DNA from: Trogon surrucura
Taxonomy: Eukaryota > Chordata > Aves > Trogoniformes > Trogonidae
Direction of reading: 5' to 3'
Assembly (NCBI GenBank): GCA_020746105.1
Contig: CM036617.1
Span: 41,259,898-41,323,897, forward strand
Length of the DNA: 64,000 bases
Positions 1 through 12,215 of the stretch are shown one piece after another (position 1 is the stretch's first letter; the number at the start of each line of letters is the position of its first letter). The position numbers and the translations under genes are program-made. The notes below the pieces were generated by a model. It had not been told where the DNA came from, searched no databases, and saw only the letters and a list, made by a program, of their open reading frames with translations.

Positions 1-778
1 CTACACTTTCAGAAAATGGCAGTGGTCTGACTCAAACTTCTTATGGCTAGCTTTAGCATAATTTAAATATAATTTAAATATCTGGACTGTCTCTGTGATG
101 AACAAAGAAGAATAAATGCTGTCACAGAGTACATCACCCTACATCAAGATAAAGAAGGATCTCCGAGGCTGCCCATCATTTGCTTTTCCAGCTAATTTGG
201 ACTACATGTTTTTGAATACTTGTCTTTACTTTGGGCAGCTAGATGGAAGTCTGCCTCTGGGGTATATATCTTGGGTTGCAGGAACCACAGACATTTTTAA
301 AATAGTTTTTAGATACAAATTTAAAGTTCCTGGAAGAAGCTTGGGAAGCACTTTTTTTGTCATTCCTGCTGATAACTGCATTTGGACATTAATGAATGGT
401 TTTGGATGTTCTGTAGTGCATCAAGAATTGTAACAAACAAGTAAATGCAATATTATACCATTGAACATGAAAGGTCCATAGTGAGGCAGAGAAAAGATCA
501 GTTTATATTTATTTTTATACAATAGTGTTTTGCAATAAGGACAGTCAAATACTTCCAAAACAACAACAGAAATTCACTAGTAAAAATTATGTTGATTTAA
601 TAGTGTTAATAACTGTAAGGAAATGGAGTTAGTATGGTAGTTGGCAGAGTGTTGGATCTGGTTAATTATTGTTTACTCACAGGTGGCTGCCCTACAACTA
701 CCCCTTACCGGCTGCATGATTACCACCACAACAGTGACAGCCAATTGCTAGCCACTGTGAGAATATGAGTCAATCAGA
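1..778. other. AT-rich DNA, nothing recognised
   Basis: I see no gene, repeat family or RNA in this stretch. A 105-codon open frame at 116-433 has no recognisable motif and is of a length expected by chance in AT-rich DNA. Confidence 0.5.
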
Positions 779-1456
779 AGCAGATAACTGGTAGATGAAA
801 AACTGAACATGAGTCAGCAATGTGCACTTGCAGCCCAGAAAGCCAACTGCATGCTGGGATGCATCAAAAAGAAGTGTAGCCACCCAGTCAAGGGAGATGA
901 TTCTTCCCCTCTGTTCCTCTCTTGTGAGATTCCACTTGGAGTACTCTATCAGTTCTGGGGCTTCCAACGTAAAAAAAAAAAAGGACATGGACCTACTCAA
1001 GCAGGTCCAAAGGAGGGCTATGAACACAATCAGGTGGCTGGAGTTCCTCTTCTACAGGGACACACTGAGGGAGCTGAGTCTGTTTGGTCTGCAGAAGAGA
1101 AGGCTCCAGGGAAACCTTATAGCAGCCTTCCAGTACTTCAAAGGGAAAGATGAGGGTGGACTCTATCAGACAGTGTGATGGTAGAATGAGTGGAAAGAGT
1201 TTCAAATTGAAAGAGGATAGATTTAGCTTAGATATTAGGAAGAAATTCTTTTCTGTGAGGATGGTGAGACACTGGTACAGGTTGCCCAGAGAGGCAGTGG
1301 ATGCCCCCTGCCTGGAATTGTTGAAGGCCAGGTTGAATGGGGCTTTGAGCCATCTGGTCTAGAGGAAGTTGTCCCTGCCCATGGGAGGGAGTTTGGAACT
1401 AGATGATATCTAAAATTCCTTCAAACCTAAACCATTCTGTGATTCTATGATTCCAC
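779..1456 (+). mobile_element. CR1 LINE fragment, 3' part
   Basis: This is the end of the CR1 ORF2 region plus the 3' UTR on the + strand. Overlapping frames at 809-1362 give pieces of the CR1 C-terminal region (AQKANCMLGC, RFHLEYSISSG, RRLQGNLIAAFQYFKG, VRMVRHWYRLPREAVDAPCLE), separated by frameshifts. A poly-A slip near 970-981 breaks one frame. The tail ends in CTGTGATTCTATGATTCC, the CR1 3' signature. It is 5'-truncated and not functional. I cannot assign an exact CR1 subfamily. Confidence 0.9.
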
Positions 1457-1779
1457 AATTTTATCATAAATTATAATTTAAGTATGGTTATCTTTGTCCT
1501 AAGAATAATCTATGCTTGTCATATTTATATAAATATGCAGCTTGGATTTCAAACTCTACAGTACTGAAGTTGTAGTGCCTAACTAATATTTTTCCAAACA
1601 AAATATACAAAGGCAGAGAAATGAACAATAATAAAAGTTCATGTGCAGGCACAAAATATTTATTGCATTTAGCTGAAAGCCATTTTTAATTCAGTAGCCA
1701 ATGTCTGACCGTGGGGAAAGAATAATGTTTTGAAGAGTTTGTATTTGGATAAACAAGGGTATAACGTGGGTTTTTTTTT
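1457..1779. other. AT-rich DNA, nothing recognised
   Basis: This is unique-looking AT-rich sequence between a CR1 tail and an unrecognised GC-richer block. I see no feature in it. Confidence 0.5.
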
Positions 1780-2790
1780 TCTATTATGCAGTGATTGGAT
1801 CCATACCTTCTGTCTGTACATGCATTCTCACAGCAGAAGAAGCAGACGAGGAGTTAGAAGACCACACACAGTTGGAGAGCAACAATCTCATTGGGACTGC
1901 AGATAGTTGGTGGGATAAGTTGCTGACTGAGTGTCTTGTCCCAAATTGTATTTGGTTGAGCTGCAGTGATCCCAGAGGTGAAATTAAGACACAAAGGAGG
2001 TCAATGTTGTGTCTTCCTTTGAGTATTTTTGCTCCAAATGCACAGAGAAGGGGAGAAAAAAAGAGAAAGAGGGAAAAAGAGGAAGCGAGCAATTACCAGC
2101 ACAGAGTCCAGCAGCTTCCCATAGGTCCCATGTCATCGGTGGGGGAAATTTCTGACTATATGCTGGTTTACAGTTCCTTTATTTCCATTGTACCAGCCTT
2201 ACTCCACCTTTTCACTGGAATTAATTTGCATTTTCTTGAAATTTCTTTGCATAAACTCTTCCTCACAGTCACCTGTACTGTGCAGACGGTCCCTTCTTTG
2301 GAGGAGGTCCTGAATGGTCACTCTTGCTAAACCTTCCTCTCTGTCTTCCTTGATGTGACCCACTGACAATCCCGCTGCACAGATATGAGTCTTAGTCATG
2401 GGTTATATAATTTCAGGACTCTGGCACTCCATCCATGTGAGGCTCCATATTCTCAAACAAATGTTGCAAAAGTCCTACTGTACGAGCTACCTTAGTGGCC
2501 TGGCACAGGTGTTGGTTGCTATAATGTTGCAGAAGTCCCATCAGTCGCTACAGCAGCAATCTGTGGTAATGAGCCTCGCGGTTTCAAACTATGAGTCTTT
2601 GCAATGTTGAGACAGTCTTTCTTTCTTTGAGTCCCACACTGCTGTAATGGATGTTTGCAGACTTCTTATGAATGTGGGAAGATAAGGAGATCGAGTTGTC
2701 TTGACATAGCTCAATGACATGAATGAACAGGCAGAGAAGATGTTCTGCATGGCATAAAAATTGCAAACGAAGATAAACTCATTAGAGATG
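1780..2790 (-). mobile_element. Possible LTR or other repeat, unrecognised
   Basis: This block of about 1 kb is richer in G+C than its flanks and has repeat-like character. Read on the - strand it carries an AATAAA-like signal (near 2180) followed by a pyrimidine-rich stretch (about 2050-2095) and CT-rich sequence, an order seen in LTR R/U5 regions. Two related segments lie 62 bp apart (about 2458-2490 and 2520-2552, sharing ATGTTGCA/GAAGTCC). The + strand frame at 1791-2330 (179 codons) and the - strand frame at 1784-2092 have no motif I know. I cannot define termini or a target duplication, so the LTR call is a guess; a decayed exon is less likely. Confidence 0.3.
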
Positions 2791-2809
2791 CGAAGCAAGC
2801 ATGATATAG

Positions 2810-2962
2810 AATCACAGAATTATTGAATGTGTTAGATTGAAAGGGATATCTAAAAGTTATCTAGTTCAACCCGCCTGCAGTAAACAGAGTCCTAGATCAG
2901 GTTGCTCAGAGCCCCATGAAGCCTAACCTTAAATGACTCCAGGGATGGGACTTCTATGATCT
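2810..2962 (-). mobile_element. CR1 LINE 3' end
   Basis: The stretch reads as the reverse complement of a CR1 3' UTR. It has an ATAGAATCACAGAAT tail, then TTGAAAGGGATATCT, GTTCAACCCGCCTGCAG, GATCAGGTTGCTCAGAGCC and CTCCAGGGATGGGAC. It is 5'-truncated, contains no coding sequence, and is old judging by its divergence from younger copies in the window. Confidence 0.85.
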
Positions 2963-2994
2963 ATGGTGAATTTTAAAATATGTAGAGAAGTTAC

Positions 2995-4104
2995 CAAAAC
3001 AAATAACAGAATGGAAAACACTGGACTTCAAGGGAGGTAGATTTGGTCTTCTTCAGGAATCTCCTTGGGAGACTTCTGGGAAGGTCAAAGGGTCCAAGCA
3101 GAACTGGTTGATCTCAAAAAACAATTTCTTCAAAATACAAGAACAGTCCTTTCCAATGTCCAGTCTAGCCAGAATAACAGAAGACTGGCATGGAGAAACG
3201 ATAAGTACACAGAAAAAGGAGATATACAGGAAACGGAAGTGAGAGTCAGCTACTCAGAAGAACTACAGAGACAAATACTAAGTGGTGCTTGCTTGGTTTT
3301 GTTGGCTACCCTCTCCCTCAGTTTTCACTGGTCAGTTCTTACTTCTGACTTCCCAGTTTCAGAAACTATTTCCTCCCAAATAAAATGAATAAAATATTAT
3401 CTACAATCCACAAAAATGCAGCTAGAGAATCTCTAAAGCAGCAGGACAAATAAATGTCCATGGAGACAGGTGAGATCTATCCAAGGGTGCTGGGAGGTGT
3501 GGCCAATGCCATTACAAGATAGTTTTCTATGATCCTTGAAAAGTCTTAGGAAACAAAATATTCCTGAGTACTGGAAATGGCTAATATAACTCATCTTCAA
3601 GACTGGAAAGAAAGAGGTTCTCCAGATCCTGCATGATGACCAGCTTAATCTCAGATTCTGATAAGATTATGGGTCAAAACTTGGAAGTCATTTCTTGAAA
3701 AAAACATGAATATGTTTGACCAGAGGGATTTTTCCAAGGGCAAATCATACTTGACCAACCAGTTTGTCTTCTGCAATAGCTAGCTTAGTTACACAACAAC
3801 AACTAGCTTAGTTACACAAAAAGAGAATGAACAGTAGATACTTTGCACTTTTGACTTTAGCAAGGTGTCAGAGAAGTGTAAGATGGGAAAAATATGTTCC
3901 AAAAAATAGTTTAATGGTGTCAAGGAAAAGGTAGAATGATCAAATTAAACAGGGATTGCATATTACAAACGCATTGGGAGACACAATTGATTTACACGTT
4001 CAGAATGTCAGTTGGGAGCTAATACTACACATTGTACAACTACATCTAAGTTTAGAATGATGACTAACAATGTGCAAACTACTTACCTGTAAGACGAGGA
4101 CACT
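2995..4104 (+). mobile_element. Old CR1 LINE, ORF2 part before an insertion
   Basis: This is a degenerate + strand CR1 covering the linker and first reverse-transcriptase blocks. Near 3000-3190 it resembles the segment after the endonuclease (GACTTCAAGGGAGG, CTTCTTCAGGAATCTCCTTGG, CCAATGTCCAGTCTAGCCAG). Around 3470-3780 it carries decayed equivalents of HPRVLREL, the PGNYRP region and [13 protein letters not shown] (GACCAGAGGGATTTTTCCAAGGGCAAATCATACTTGACC, described here in parts). A remnant of LDFSKAFD is near 3850. Many stops and indels break the frame; the open frame at 3065-3388 is residual. It resumes after 4735. Confidence 0.75.
3780..3821. repeat. Two-copy 23-bp tandem duplication
   Basis: A unit starting CTAGCTTAGTTACACAACAA is present at 3780-3802 and again, partly, at 3803-3821. 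It lies inside the old CR1 and is absent from the other CR1 copies here, so it arose locally after insertion. Confidence 0.85.
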
Positions 4105-4330
4105 CATACAGAATCACAGCATAACAGAACGATAGGGGTTGGAAGGGACCTCTGGAGATCATCTGGTCCACCCCCCTGCCAGAGCAGTATTACCTAGGGC
4201 AGGTTGCACAGGATGGCATCCAGCAGAGTTTTGAATGTTCCCAGACACAGATAGTTCACCATCTCTCTGGGCAGCCTGTTCCAGTACTCTGCCACAGAAG
4301 TGGCAAATCAAAGTCTCAGTCTTGCAAAGT
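4105..4330 (-). mobile_element. CR1 LINE 3' end inserted in older CR1
   Basis: This is reverse-complement CR1 3' UTR. It has an AGAATCACAGCATAACAGAA tail, GGGGTTGGAAGGGACCTCTGG, CCACCCCCCTGCCAGAGCAG, and the CTCTGGGCAGCCTGTTCCAG segment that encodes the LxRLPRE region on the other strand. It interrupts the + strand CR1 on both sides, so it is the younger insertion. Its 5' boundary on the right side is unclear. Confidence 0.85.
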
Positions 4331-4735
4331 TATATTGAGTGATCTCCCAGTCCAAAGGGATAGTATCTCGCTTGCAGAGCCAACTGCTCCAAGGACACCA
4401 GCACAAAACGGGTTTTTGATGGTCTTCATTCATACCTGGAGTCATATCAGGATTTGTGGTCATACACAGCCCTTATTGGCTGAGGTGGTCTTTAGGGGCT
4501 CACGTACCTGTAGGCTATGACTAGGGGCTCTCTGCATACATGACCTGCAGCATACTCCCTTCCCACGCATATAGCCACCAGGTTCCCTGTACCACACCAT
4601 TAGACCTTCTGGGTGCACTTGCCACACAAGGTCTTTTACGTGCTCTTCCATAGCCCCTTTAGAGTCAAAATGGTTATAGGCTGGAGAAGTATACAATAAG
4701 ATTGGTGAGAACTCACTGATCTATCTAAATTAAAA
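4331..4735. other. Unrecognised segment inside the split CR1
   Basis: This segment sits between the - strand CR1 piece and the point where the older + strand CR1 resumes. It is GC-richer than average and not CR1-like. It may be another insert or the far end of the same insertion. The frames at 4335-4520 and 4460-4696 show no known motif. Confidence 0.4.
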
Positions 4736-5590
4736 AATGGTCATCAAATGTAGAAAATGCAGCTGGTGCCTTGTTATTGGTGGCATGTCTTGGAGATTAA
4801 TATTTGTCTGACACCACTGAATCTCTTTATTAGTGACCTGGATGATTCCACAGAATGCCCTCTTAGCAGCTCTGCAGACAATATCAAAACAGAAGGAAAT
4901 CGTAAATGTGTTGGACAAGGCTGGTATTAGAGGGACCTTGAGAAAGGGCTGACTGGAATGTAGTGAAGTTCAAAAAAGTCAAATTCCAAGTCTTGCATAC
5001 AGAGTAAAATAACCTCAGGTAGCAGTTACAGGGTTCAGACTGACTAATCAGAATGCCTTTTTTTTTGTGAACAAGAGTCAGCAGTGTGCACTGAAGGTCA
5101 TCCATATACTTGGCTACAGCCAATATGTTGAAGGAATTTTTCTCTGCTATTGGGCAATTGTAAGATCACATATGGAGCATTGTGTCCAGTTCTGTGGTCT
5201 TCAGTGCTAGAATAAACAAGCATAGGGTCCCCGAGGAAAATCTGAGAAAACTAGATTTGTCCTTGGGCATAAGGAAAGATCTGACTGCTGTCAAGTAAAC
5301 ATACAATGATGATGGAACCAAGACGCTCCCTACTGGTGCACAGGGTTAGGACAAGAAGCAAGAGGCACAGCTTGGAATAATGAAAATTCTGGCTCAACAT
5401 AAGTAGGGTTGATCAAAAGCTGGAACAGCTTGCCCAGGGACCCTATAAAATCTCTATCCTTGGAGATTTTCAAAACTCAAGCAGAAAAGATACTGAGCAA
5501 CCTGTTCTCAGTAGACACACTTTTGAGCAGGAAAGTTAGGCCAGATGATTCATAAAGATCCCTTCCAATCTGCAATTCCATCTGTAAAGT
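4736..5590 (+). mobile_element. Old CR1 LINE, continuation to the 3' UTR
   Basis: The old + strand CR1 resumes here. TTATTAGTGACCTGGATGATTCC corresponds to the NIFISDLDD region just after the QGSVLGP block, followed by a decayed FADD region, AAGTTCCTGCACC-like remnants, ACATATGGAGCATTGTGTCCAG (the HLEYCVQ region near 5169), GGAACAGCTTGCCCAGGGA and a 3' UTR ending near GATCCCTTCCAATCTGC. It is full of stops and cannot be expressed. Confidence 0.75.
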
Positions 5591-6282
5591 TTATTAAAAA
5601 AAAAACCAACAGATTACTTTGGGTTTTTTATAATACACACTTCTTAGGCACTGGAGGAAAAATGTTCATGTTTTATGAAATATAACCAAAAAATGAAATA
5701 AAAGTACTAGGAGAAAATTACAGCTGTTTGTAAGAATATGAATAGGAAAAATAAATTACAAGGTTACTATTATATATCAAGATGGAAAGTTTTCTCTACT
5801 TTTTAATTTATTTTTTTTTCCAAAATAATATTTATTTTTCAGATTTTTTTTTCTTGCTATCTTGTTGGGAAAAATTAAAAATTTTGGTCCTTAGAAGTAT
5901 TAAGCCTTTGGGAAACCTGGAACAGAGTGTAAGACAGACATTTGCATATGTCATCTTCACTCTATAGAAAAGTAAATACACCAAAATACAAAGAAATTAA
6001 TATGCATGATCTTCCCGTATATCTTTTAAATGACTCTTTAAATGAGCATTAGAAGCTCTCAGACACCCCTTGTTTAGTCTTTGTATTTCAACTTATGAGT
6101 TGTTGTAATAATAATAACAAGATTGAAATATACCGATTAAGTTTAGTGGAAATAATACCACTGTAAAGAAATTCAACTCTTGCTTCTCAGTCAGGTTTGT
6201 ACAGCTTATTTTACAGTGTCCATTTAAAAACTGTGACCAGCCAAAGTATGTAGAATTAAACACAAACAGAAAAGGTGCCTAG
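5591..6282. other. AT-rich DNA, nothing recognised
   Basis: This is AT-rich sequence with short T runs around 5810-5850. I see no supported feature. Confidence 0.5.
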
Positions 6283-6465
6283 ATGAATTATGCAGTCTTT
6301 ATCCTGGGAGATTTTCAAGAGCATACCACGTATAGTATTAAGCAACTTGATCTGACCTCACAGCTGTCTCTGCTTTGTCGAGGATGTTGGACTAGAGACA
6401 CCCAGACTAGAGGTCTGTTCCAGTGTGAATCATCCTGCTATCCTAATATCTTACACAGACAATAA
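6283..6465 (+). mobile_element. Old CR1 LINE 3' end
   Basis: It resembles a diverged CR1 3' UTR on the + strand. GGGAGATTTTCAAGAGCATACC matches the region coding LETFKT and its continuation, followed by AGCAACTTGATCTGACCTCACAG, GAGGATGTTGGACTAGA and TCTGTTCCAGTGTG. No clear octamer tail remains. Confidence 0.65.
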
Positions 6466-7117
6466 TATTTATGCTTTGTAGAATTTACCATAAATTACTT
6501 CTCAATTTTTGATTCTATCAAAATTTACAACTTCTAGCATTTTTTAAATCCTCAGGGAAAACAACCAAACACCTCAGCACCACCATCACCAAAACCCCCT
6601 CTACCTTAGAAATCTCAAATGAAAAATAAAATAATATTAATAATAAAAACCCCACACACGTACTCACACAATGCTGTTTGTATTTTTCTTTATAGTAACA
6701 AAATCTTTATTGTGTAACATATTGGACCTTCATTCTTTTCACTTCATAGATTGGGCTTTCAAACACTAAAATTAAGTATTAGAAGAATTATTCATATCTG
6801 GTGAGTAAATCACATACTTAAAACCAAAAAGACAAAACTGTTTACTATGTTTCTCCTGAACTCTTTGTCTAATGGAAAAAACTGCTTTTGTTGTTTCCTT
6901 CAAGAAAATGTCTTTTTTATTTTCTTTTTTCCTTAGGGGAAAATAAACAGAGATATCTTTTTTACAGCTCTTTATTAATTAATATGATTTCCCTTTGATC
7001 CTCTCTAATTAATCATATATGTATAGAAATATATTAATTTTCCTTCATATTAAAATACATTTTTTCATCTATTCCATTATATTAGTTACTGTTTCTGGGA
7101 AAACTTAGAAGACTTAC
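6466..7117. other. AT-rich DNA, nothing recognised
   Basis: No gene or repeat is seen. Short AATAAT runs and poly-T stretches occur. Confidence 0.5.
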
Positions 7118-7440
7118 ACAGAATCATAGAATCATAAAATCATAGAATGATAGAACGTGTTGAGCAGGAAGGATCCTTTAAATCTCAACTAATTCAACTC
7201 CCCTGCAGTGAGCAGGGACATCTTCAACTAGATCAGGCTGGTCGGAGCCCCCTGAAGCCTGACCTTGAATGCCTCCAGAGATGGAGCTTTTACCATCTAT
7301 CTGAGCAACCTGTTCCAGTGTTTCACCATCCTCATAGTGAAGAACTTTTTTTCTAACATCTAATCTAAATCTACCCTGCTGTAGTTTAAAACCATTGCCC
7401 CTCATCCTGTGTCTACGCACCCTTGTTCATTTTGCTGGAC
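7118..7440 (-). mobile_element. CR1 LINE 3' end
   Basis: This is a reverse-complement CR1 tail (ATCATAGAATCATAAAATC...) with the 3' UTR and the last codons of ORF2. The - strand frame 7178-7420 carries RMRGNGFKLQQGRFRLDVRKK, the CR1 C-terminal signature, then a frameshift. The element is 5'-truncated near 7440. Confidence 0.9.
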
Positions 7441-8664
7441 GGAATATTACAAAACAGTCCTAAAGATTCACAGCTCCCATAGCATAATAGCATGAATAAA
7501 ATTTACTTGCAACATTGTCAAGGAACCTTTGCATTTTACTTAGTTTCTTTTCTTTTTCAGATATACAGATACCACAAGCCTTAAGCAATGGAAATATAGG
7601 AGAGAAGTCAACACAAGTATTATTCCACAGTATGATAAATTGTACTGAGAAATATTGAACAATTGTAGCTACCAGAGCACAGGAGTACTATGAAATTTCT
7701 TGGTCTATTTTACAAAGCATTAAACTGTTCAAAATAACTATTGCTTCTAGATGTTGCCCATAAATCAACCCAGGCCAATGTCAGCAAAGTGATAGATACC
7801 CACACATTTAAAGTCTTTGATCATAAGACACAAGCTAAACCAGTGACAAGGCAGAGATAGATGTTTGTGTTCAGATTAACATCCCAAGGTCAGAGTGTCT
7901 AGGCATATCAATGAGGAATTTCAACCAACACTCTAAGAATATTAATCCAGAAATATAGAATGGCAAACAGAAGAAGAAATTGAATTTTAATTAAGTTGTC
8001 TATTTTGATTGTCTAAGAAAATATTTATAGTAAACTAATCACTCAGAGATCAGAATTCATTCTTGCACAGGGTTTGTTTCCTGAAAATATCAACCTTGCC
8101 TGGTGTTTTAAAAACAGATTTACTTTTCATTTGTTTAATTTTACAAGGATGTTAATAAAGCATTAAAGGAGAAATTGCTGTCTATAGTCTTTATTTCCTG
8201 AATAGAAAAGTAGAACAGTATGAAATAATGTCACGATAGTCATGCACTATTAGTCTAAGCTGACTGTGTGTTTATGCAAAGTCTTGTTAACATTGTACAA
8301 TACTATTTAACATTTTCACTTGCAGAAGTTAATAACAGAAGATAGGAGGAGAGATATTTCAAGAACGTAGCAATCAATGTCAAAAGAATTCTTCACCTTC
8401 CTAAAGCAGCCTAGTTGTTTTCCAGGCTTTATTAACTATATTTGATTAATATGGTATTTTATTCAGGCATATAAAATATTGGAAATATAATTTTCACCAT
8501 AAAAATAATCTGGAAAGTAAGATAGCATAACTAAAGTTTATTTTTGATATTAGATTTTCAGTGTGTATGAGTGCAGTAGCTGATTTAACAAAATACTCAA
8601 CAATGAACGCTTGTCTATTTGAGATCAGGGTCAAACCCATAGAGTACATTCTTGGTTTTATGTG
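7441..8664. other. AT-rich DNA, nothing recognised
   Basis: I see no coding sequence, RNA or repeat family in this stretch. Confidence 0.5.
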
Positions 8665-8885
8665 TTCTTTCTTTCTTTCTGTCTTTCTGTCTTTCTGTCT
8701 TTCTGTCTTTCTGTCTTTTGGTCTTTCACTCTTTCTTTCGCTCTTTCTTTTGCTCTTTCTTTTGCTCTTTATTTTTTTTTTATTTCACCCTTTATTTCCT
8801 TCTTTCACACCCCTTTCACTGTGTCTTTCACTCTTTCTTCCACTCTTTCTTTCCATCTTTCCCTTCTGCTCCCCCTTCCTCCCTT
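8665..8885. repeat. Pyrimidine-rich CTTT/CTGT microsatellite
   Basis: This is a degenerate array of TTTC and TTTCTGTC units on the + strand, breaking into CTTTCACTC and CTTCC units towards the right. All three + strand frames remain open through it (8561-8924) and give Phe/Leu/Ser-rich strings; these are artefacts of the repeat, not proteins. Confidence 0.9.
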
Positions 8886-11800
8886 CCTTGCTGCTTTGGA
8901 AACCAATTAAGTTTTAAGTCGTGACTCTGAGATGTAATTTAAAGTTCCTGATATTTATCTTAAGTAGTCTTAAATAGAAAACTTATTCAGAAAACTAACA
9001 CATACAATACTTTGAATTTAGAAAACAAACAAACAACACTTGGCTATACTGAACAGCTCCTTAATCATGAGCCTACAACATGAGGAAGGACACATGGTTA
9101 AGCAAAACTGATATTCTAACTCTTTGTTTCTTTTTGAGAAGTTTTTCTTCTTTATTTAACTTTCCAAACCAAAACAACAACAACAAAAAGATACTTTGAG
9201 CTGCAGGTTGACTAGTTAATTTGTTTCAACACCCTTAGAGAACTGCAGCTGTTGTAGAGAAAATCTCTGGAACCCTCTGCAGGCCAATTTTGATGCATTA
9301 AAGCAGTGTAAGAAGAATCAGAAATAATTATTAATCATTAACTGTAAAAAACTAATGAAGAGAAAAAACTTAAAATAATTTCAATCTTCATGTATTTCAT
9401 TTCATTGTTATTCTGAAAGTATTTCTGAACATTTGGGAACTGCAAAAGAACATGCTCTTCAAAGTTACAAGGAGGGGAAATTGTGTAGGAAAGTTGTTTC
9501 TAAAAGAAGGATTGGCATGACTTTGTCTGTGGGGAGATTAATGAAGTAATGCACTGTGTTTAAATGTTTCATCCAAAAAAAAAAAAAGAACAATATTAAT
9601 TATAGCCTTTAGCTCTTTTCATGGCAATCCTTTGGTAATTATAGTTCAAGAGAAAGAACAGAAGTAATTTAAAGATGTATTTCTCCATAAGATATCCAAT
9701 ATTATTTTTTTTTCTTAGAGTACATTTCAAATGAGGCTTTTGCTTTAATGAGATATGTATTGATTGCATACAGTTTCTGTAGATTCTAAACATTTTCTTT
9801 AGTGATCCTGAAGCAGAGTGAAAAAAGAGAATTGCAAAAGTGTTCAAAATATGGTATATTCAAGACAAAAATTGGACTGAATAAATTCAATGGTTTTAAT
9901 TCTTTGTATTACTTTATTTTGATGCATTTTAATCTTGCTATCTTCCATTAAAGTGAATCTTATAAATATTTGTGAACAGAATCACAGTACTATAAGTTTA
10001 AGAAAAATATAAATTTATTTTCTGACAATTACAATACTCAGCTTTCACATTTTAATGGAGCTTGGAGGTGCAGAAGAGAAGTAGGACTGAAAATTGACCT
10101 AAAATAACATTTTCCTGTTAGTTCCTGTATGTTGCTGAAATACGTTGTTTCATGCAGTTAGATTTACCAGCCAACCATATTTCAACAGTACTTAAAACAC
10201 CGAAAGCATTCTAAAAATTGCATTTACTAATGAAATCATATCTAAAGTATAGATTTTTGATGCAGAAGAGGGTGTTGTTTTTGTTTTTGGTTTTTTTTTT
10301 TCTTAGCTTCTATAACACCACAGGCTATGATGTGAAAGTACATCCCTAAGTGGGTGATTTTGTTTTACCTTAATCTGTGAGATGTTCAGGGGCTTCCCTA
10401 CAGGCAAGTTCACCCTTTACCCCTTGAATTGTAGTCAATTCATGTTTCACTAGGTTCATTTATATTGCTAATGGTTCAAGGAGCATTTTGAGTAGGTAGG
10501 TAGTGAACTATGAGATAAACTTAAAAGTCTTAGAGGTTCTCTCCGTGTGGGCATTGATGGAACGTTATTTTTATATGCTATTTTTATACACTTAGTGCAA
10601 CTAAGCTTCAAAACCAGTGTGCCTGAAGCATAGTATCCTGCCCAAGGTATTCACAGGGATACTGCCAGTGTGCTTGAAGTCTCTAATTCAAACCATGAAC
10701 TATTGTAAATGGAGACTGCAGGAGGAACATGTGAGATACCTGCAGTCTTTTTATCCACCACCATTAACGTTGTATTGATTTGAGTTGCAGGTTTTGTACA
10801 ATGGAAAAAAAATATATGTCTGCTTCCTTTCCAGCTCTCAGAGAAGCTCTCTGATAGAAGCTGCAGAAAAGGAAGGTAGAGAAAAGTTAGACTTGTTAGC
10901 TTCTACTACTCTCTTTTTCTTCTTTTCTATTTTTTTCTTTTTAATAAAGGGAGATGCTCTGAATCTGTCCATAGTTTTTCCTAAATGAGTGATTTTGACT
11001 TTTAAGTCTGACTAATATTTCGTTATTTTGTTTCTAGTTGTAATAAATAGTCATCATTTTCAGATACACAAATCTGTCTCTAAAATTTCCTCTAATTCCT
11101 TTAAGGTAAAGATGTACTTTACTGAAAATATTTTAACCTCAACACTTACATCCGAGCTAGTCACTCTACTTCTGTTTTAAGGTAACGGTCATAAGTTGGC
11201 ATGTCTAGGCCTTGACTCATCTCATGTGAAGTTGATGCCTATATCTGGCCAAACTAGCCTTGATGTACTAGAGCATGTTTCTCTCCATTACTTATAAAAG
11301 TGGCAATATAAAAATGGAGACTAATTCAGATGTAGACATCCATACGTGATCAAAGAATTTCTCATTCTGTGGTATTTGGAAACACAAAAACGTGTTTTGC
11401 AATTCACTTTTTAAGTATTCAGAAATTAATACAGTACTGGAAACAACTTTGTAATAGCCAGTGTTCTTAAAAAATACTCAGCACAGTTGTTTACCAAAAA
11501 ATTATTCTATGGAGAGCTTTCATAAGACAGTCCTGTAAGGAAGTTTATGTAATAATAGAGGCAAAGTATTTTGAGTATTAGTTCCTGGGTTTCAGTTCCA
11601 ATTCAGTAAGAATAAAGTTTTGATTTGTGCTAGGTCAGATCTTATTCATAATCTTACTACTATCTCCCATTTAGCAATGAACTGAAGAAAAATAATTTTA
11701 CCTTTTTGCACAATTGGACTCTTCAGTTTTTCCATCTGTAGTTTATATAGTTTTGAGTCATTTATTCCTTCTGGCAAACTATCTTGATTTTGGAACAAGA

Positions 11801-11998
11801 TTGTGAAAAATATGTCCAAATGTATATCTTGCAAAAAAAAAAAAAGAAGAAAATTTCAGTATGAGAATAAATGGTTAGGAGGGATGATTTTCTGAAGAGG
11901 ATTATGCTTTCAGTGATATACTTGTAGTGTGAAACAAGGCTGACAATGAAAGGATTAATAACAAGAGCAGATGAGAAACAAAAAAGGGAAAATTAACA
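8886..11998. other. AT-rich DNA, nothing recognised
   Basis: This unique-looking AT-rich tract has several poly-A and poly-T runs (for example near 9575, 10290 and 11832). No homology that I can recognise; open frames are short and without motifs. Confidence 0.5.
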
Positions 11999-12215
11999 AT
12001 CATAGAATCACAGAATCATAGAATCACAGAATGATTTAGGTTAAAGAAGGACTTCAAACATCATTTAGTTCCAACCTCTCTGCTATAGCAGGGACATCTC
12101 CCACTAGATCAGGTTGCTCAGTGCTCTATCCAGCTTGGTCTTGAATACTTCCAGGGATGGAGCATCCACAACCTCCCTGGGCAATCTGTTTCAGTTTGTC
12201 ATCATACTGGAACAA
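11999..12215 (-). mobile_element. CR1 LINE 3' end
   Basis: It has a four-unit tail (ATCATAGAATCACAGAATC...), then reverse-complement CR1 3' UTR: GGGACATCTCCCACTAGATC, CTTCCAGGGATGGAGCATCC, ACCTCCCTGGGCAATCTG. It is 5'-truncated within the region coding NRLPRE. Confidence 0.9.

Noticed and set aside
8561..8924. Three overlapping open frames rich in Phe, Leu and Ser, resembling membrane proteins
   Set aside because: They are translations of a TTTC/TTTCTGTC microsatellite in all three frames, not a gene.
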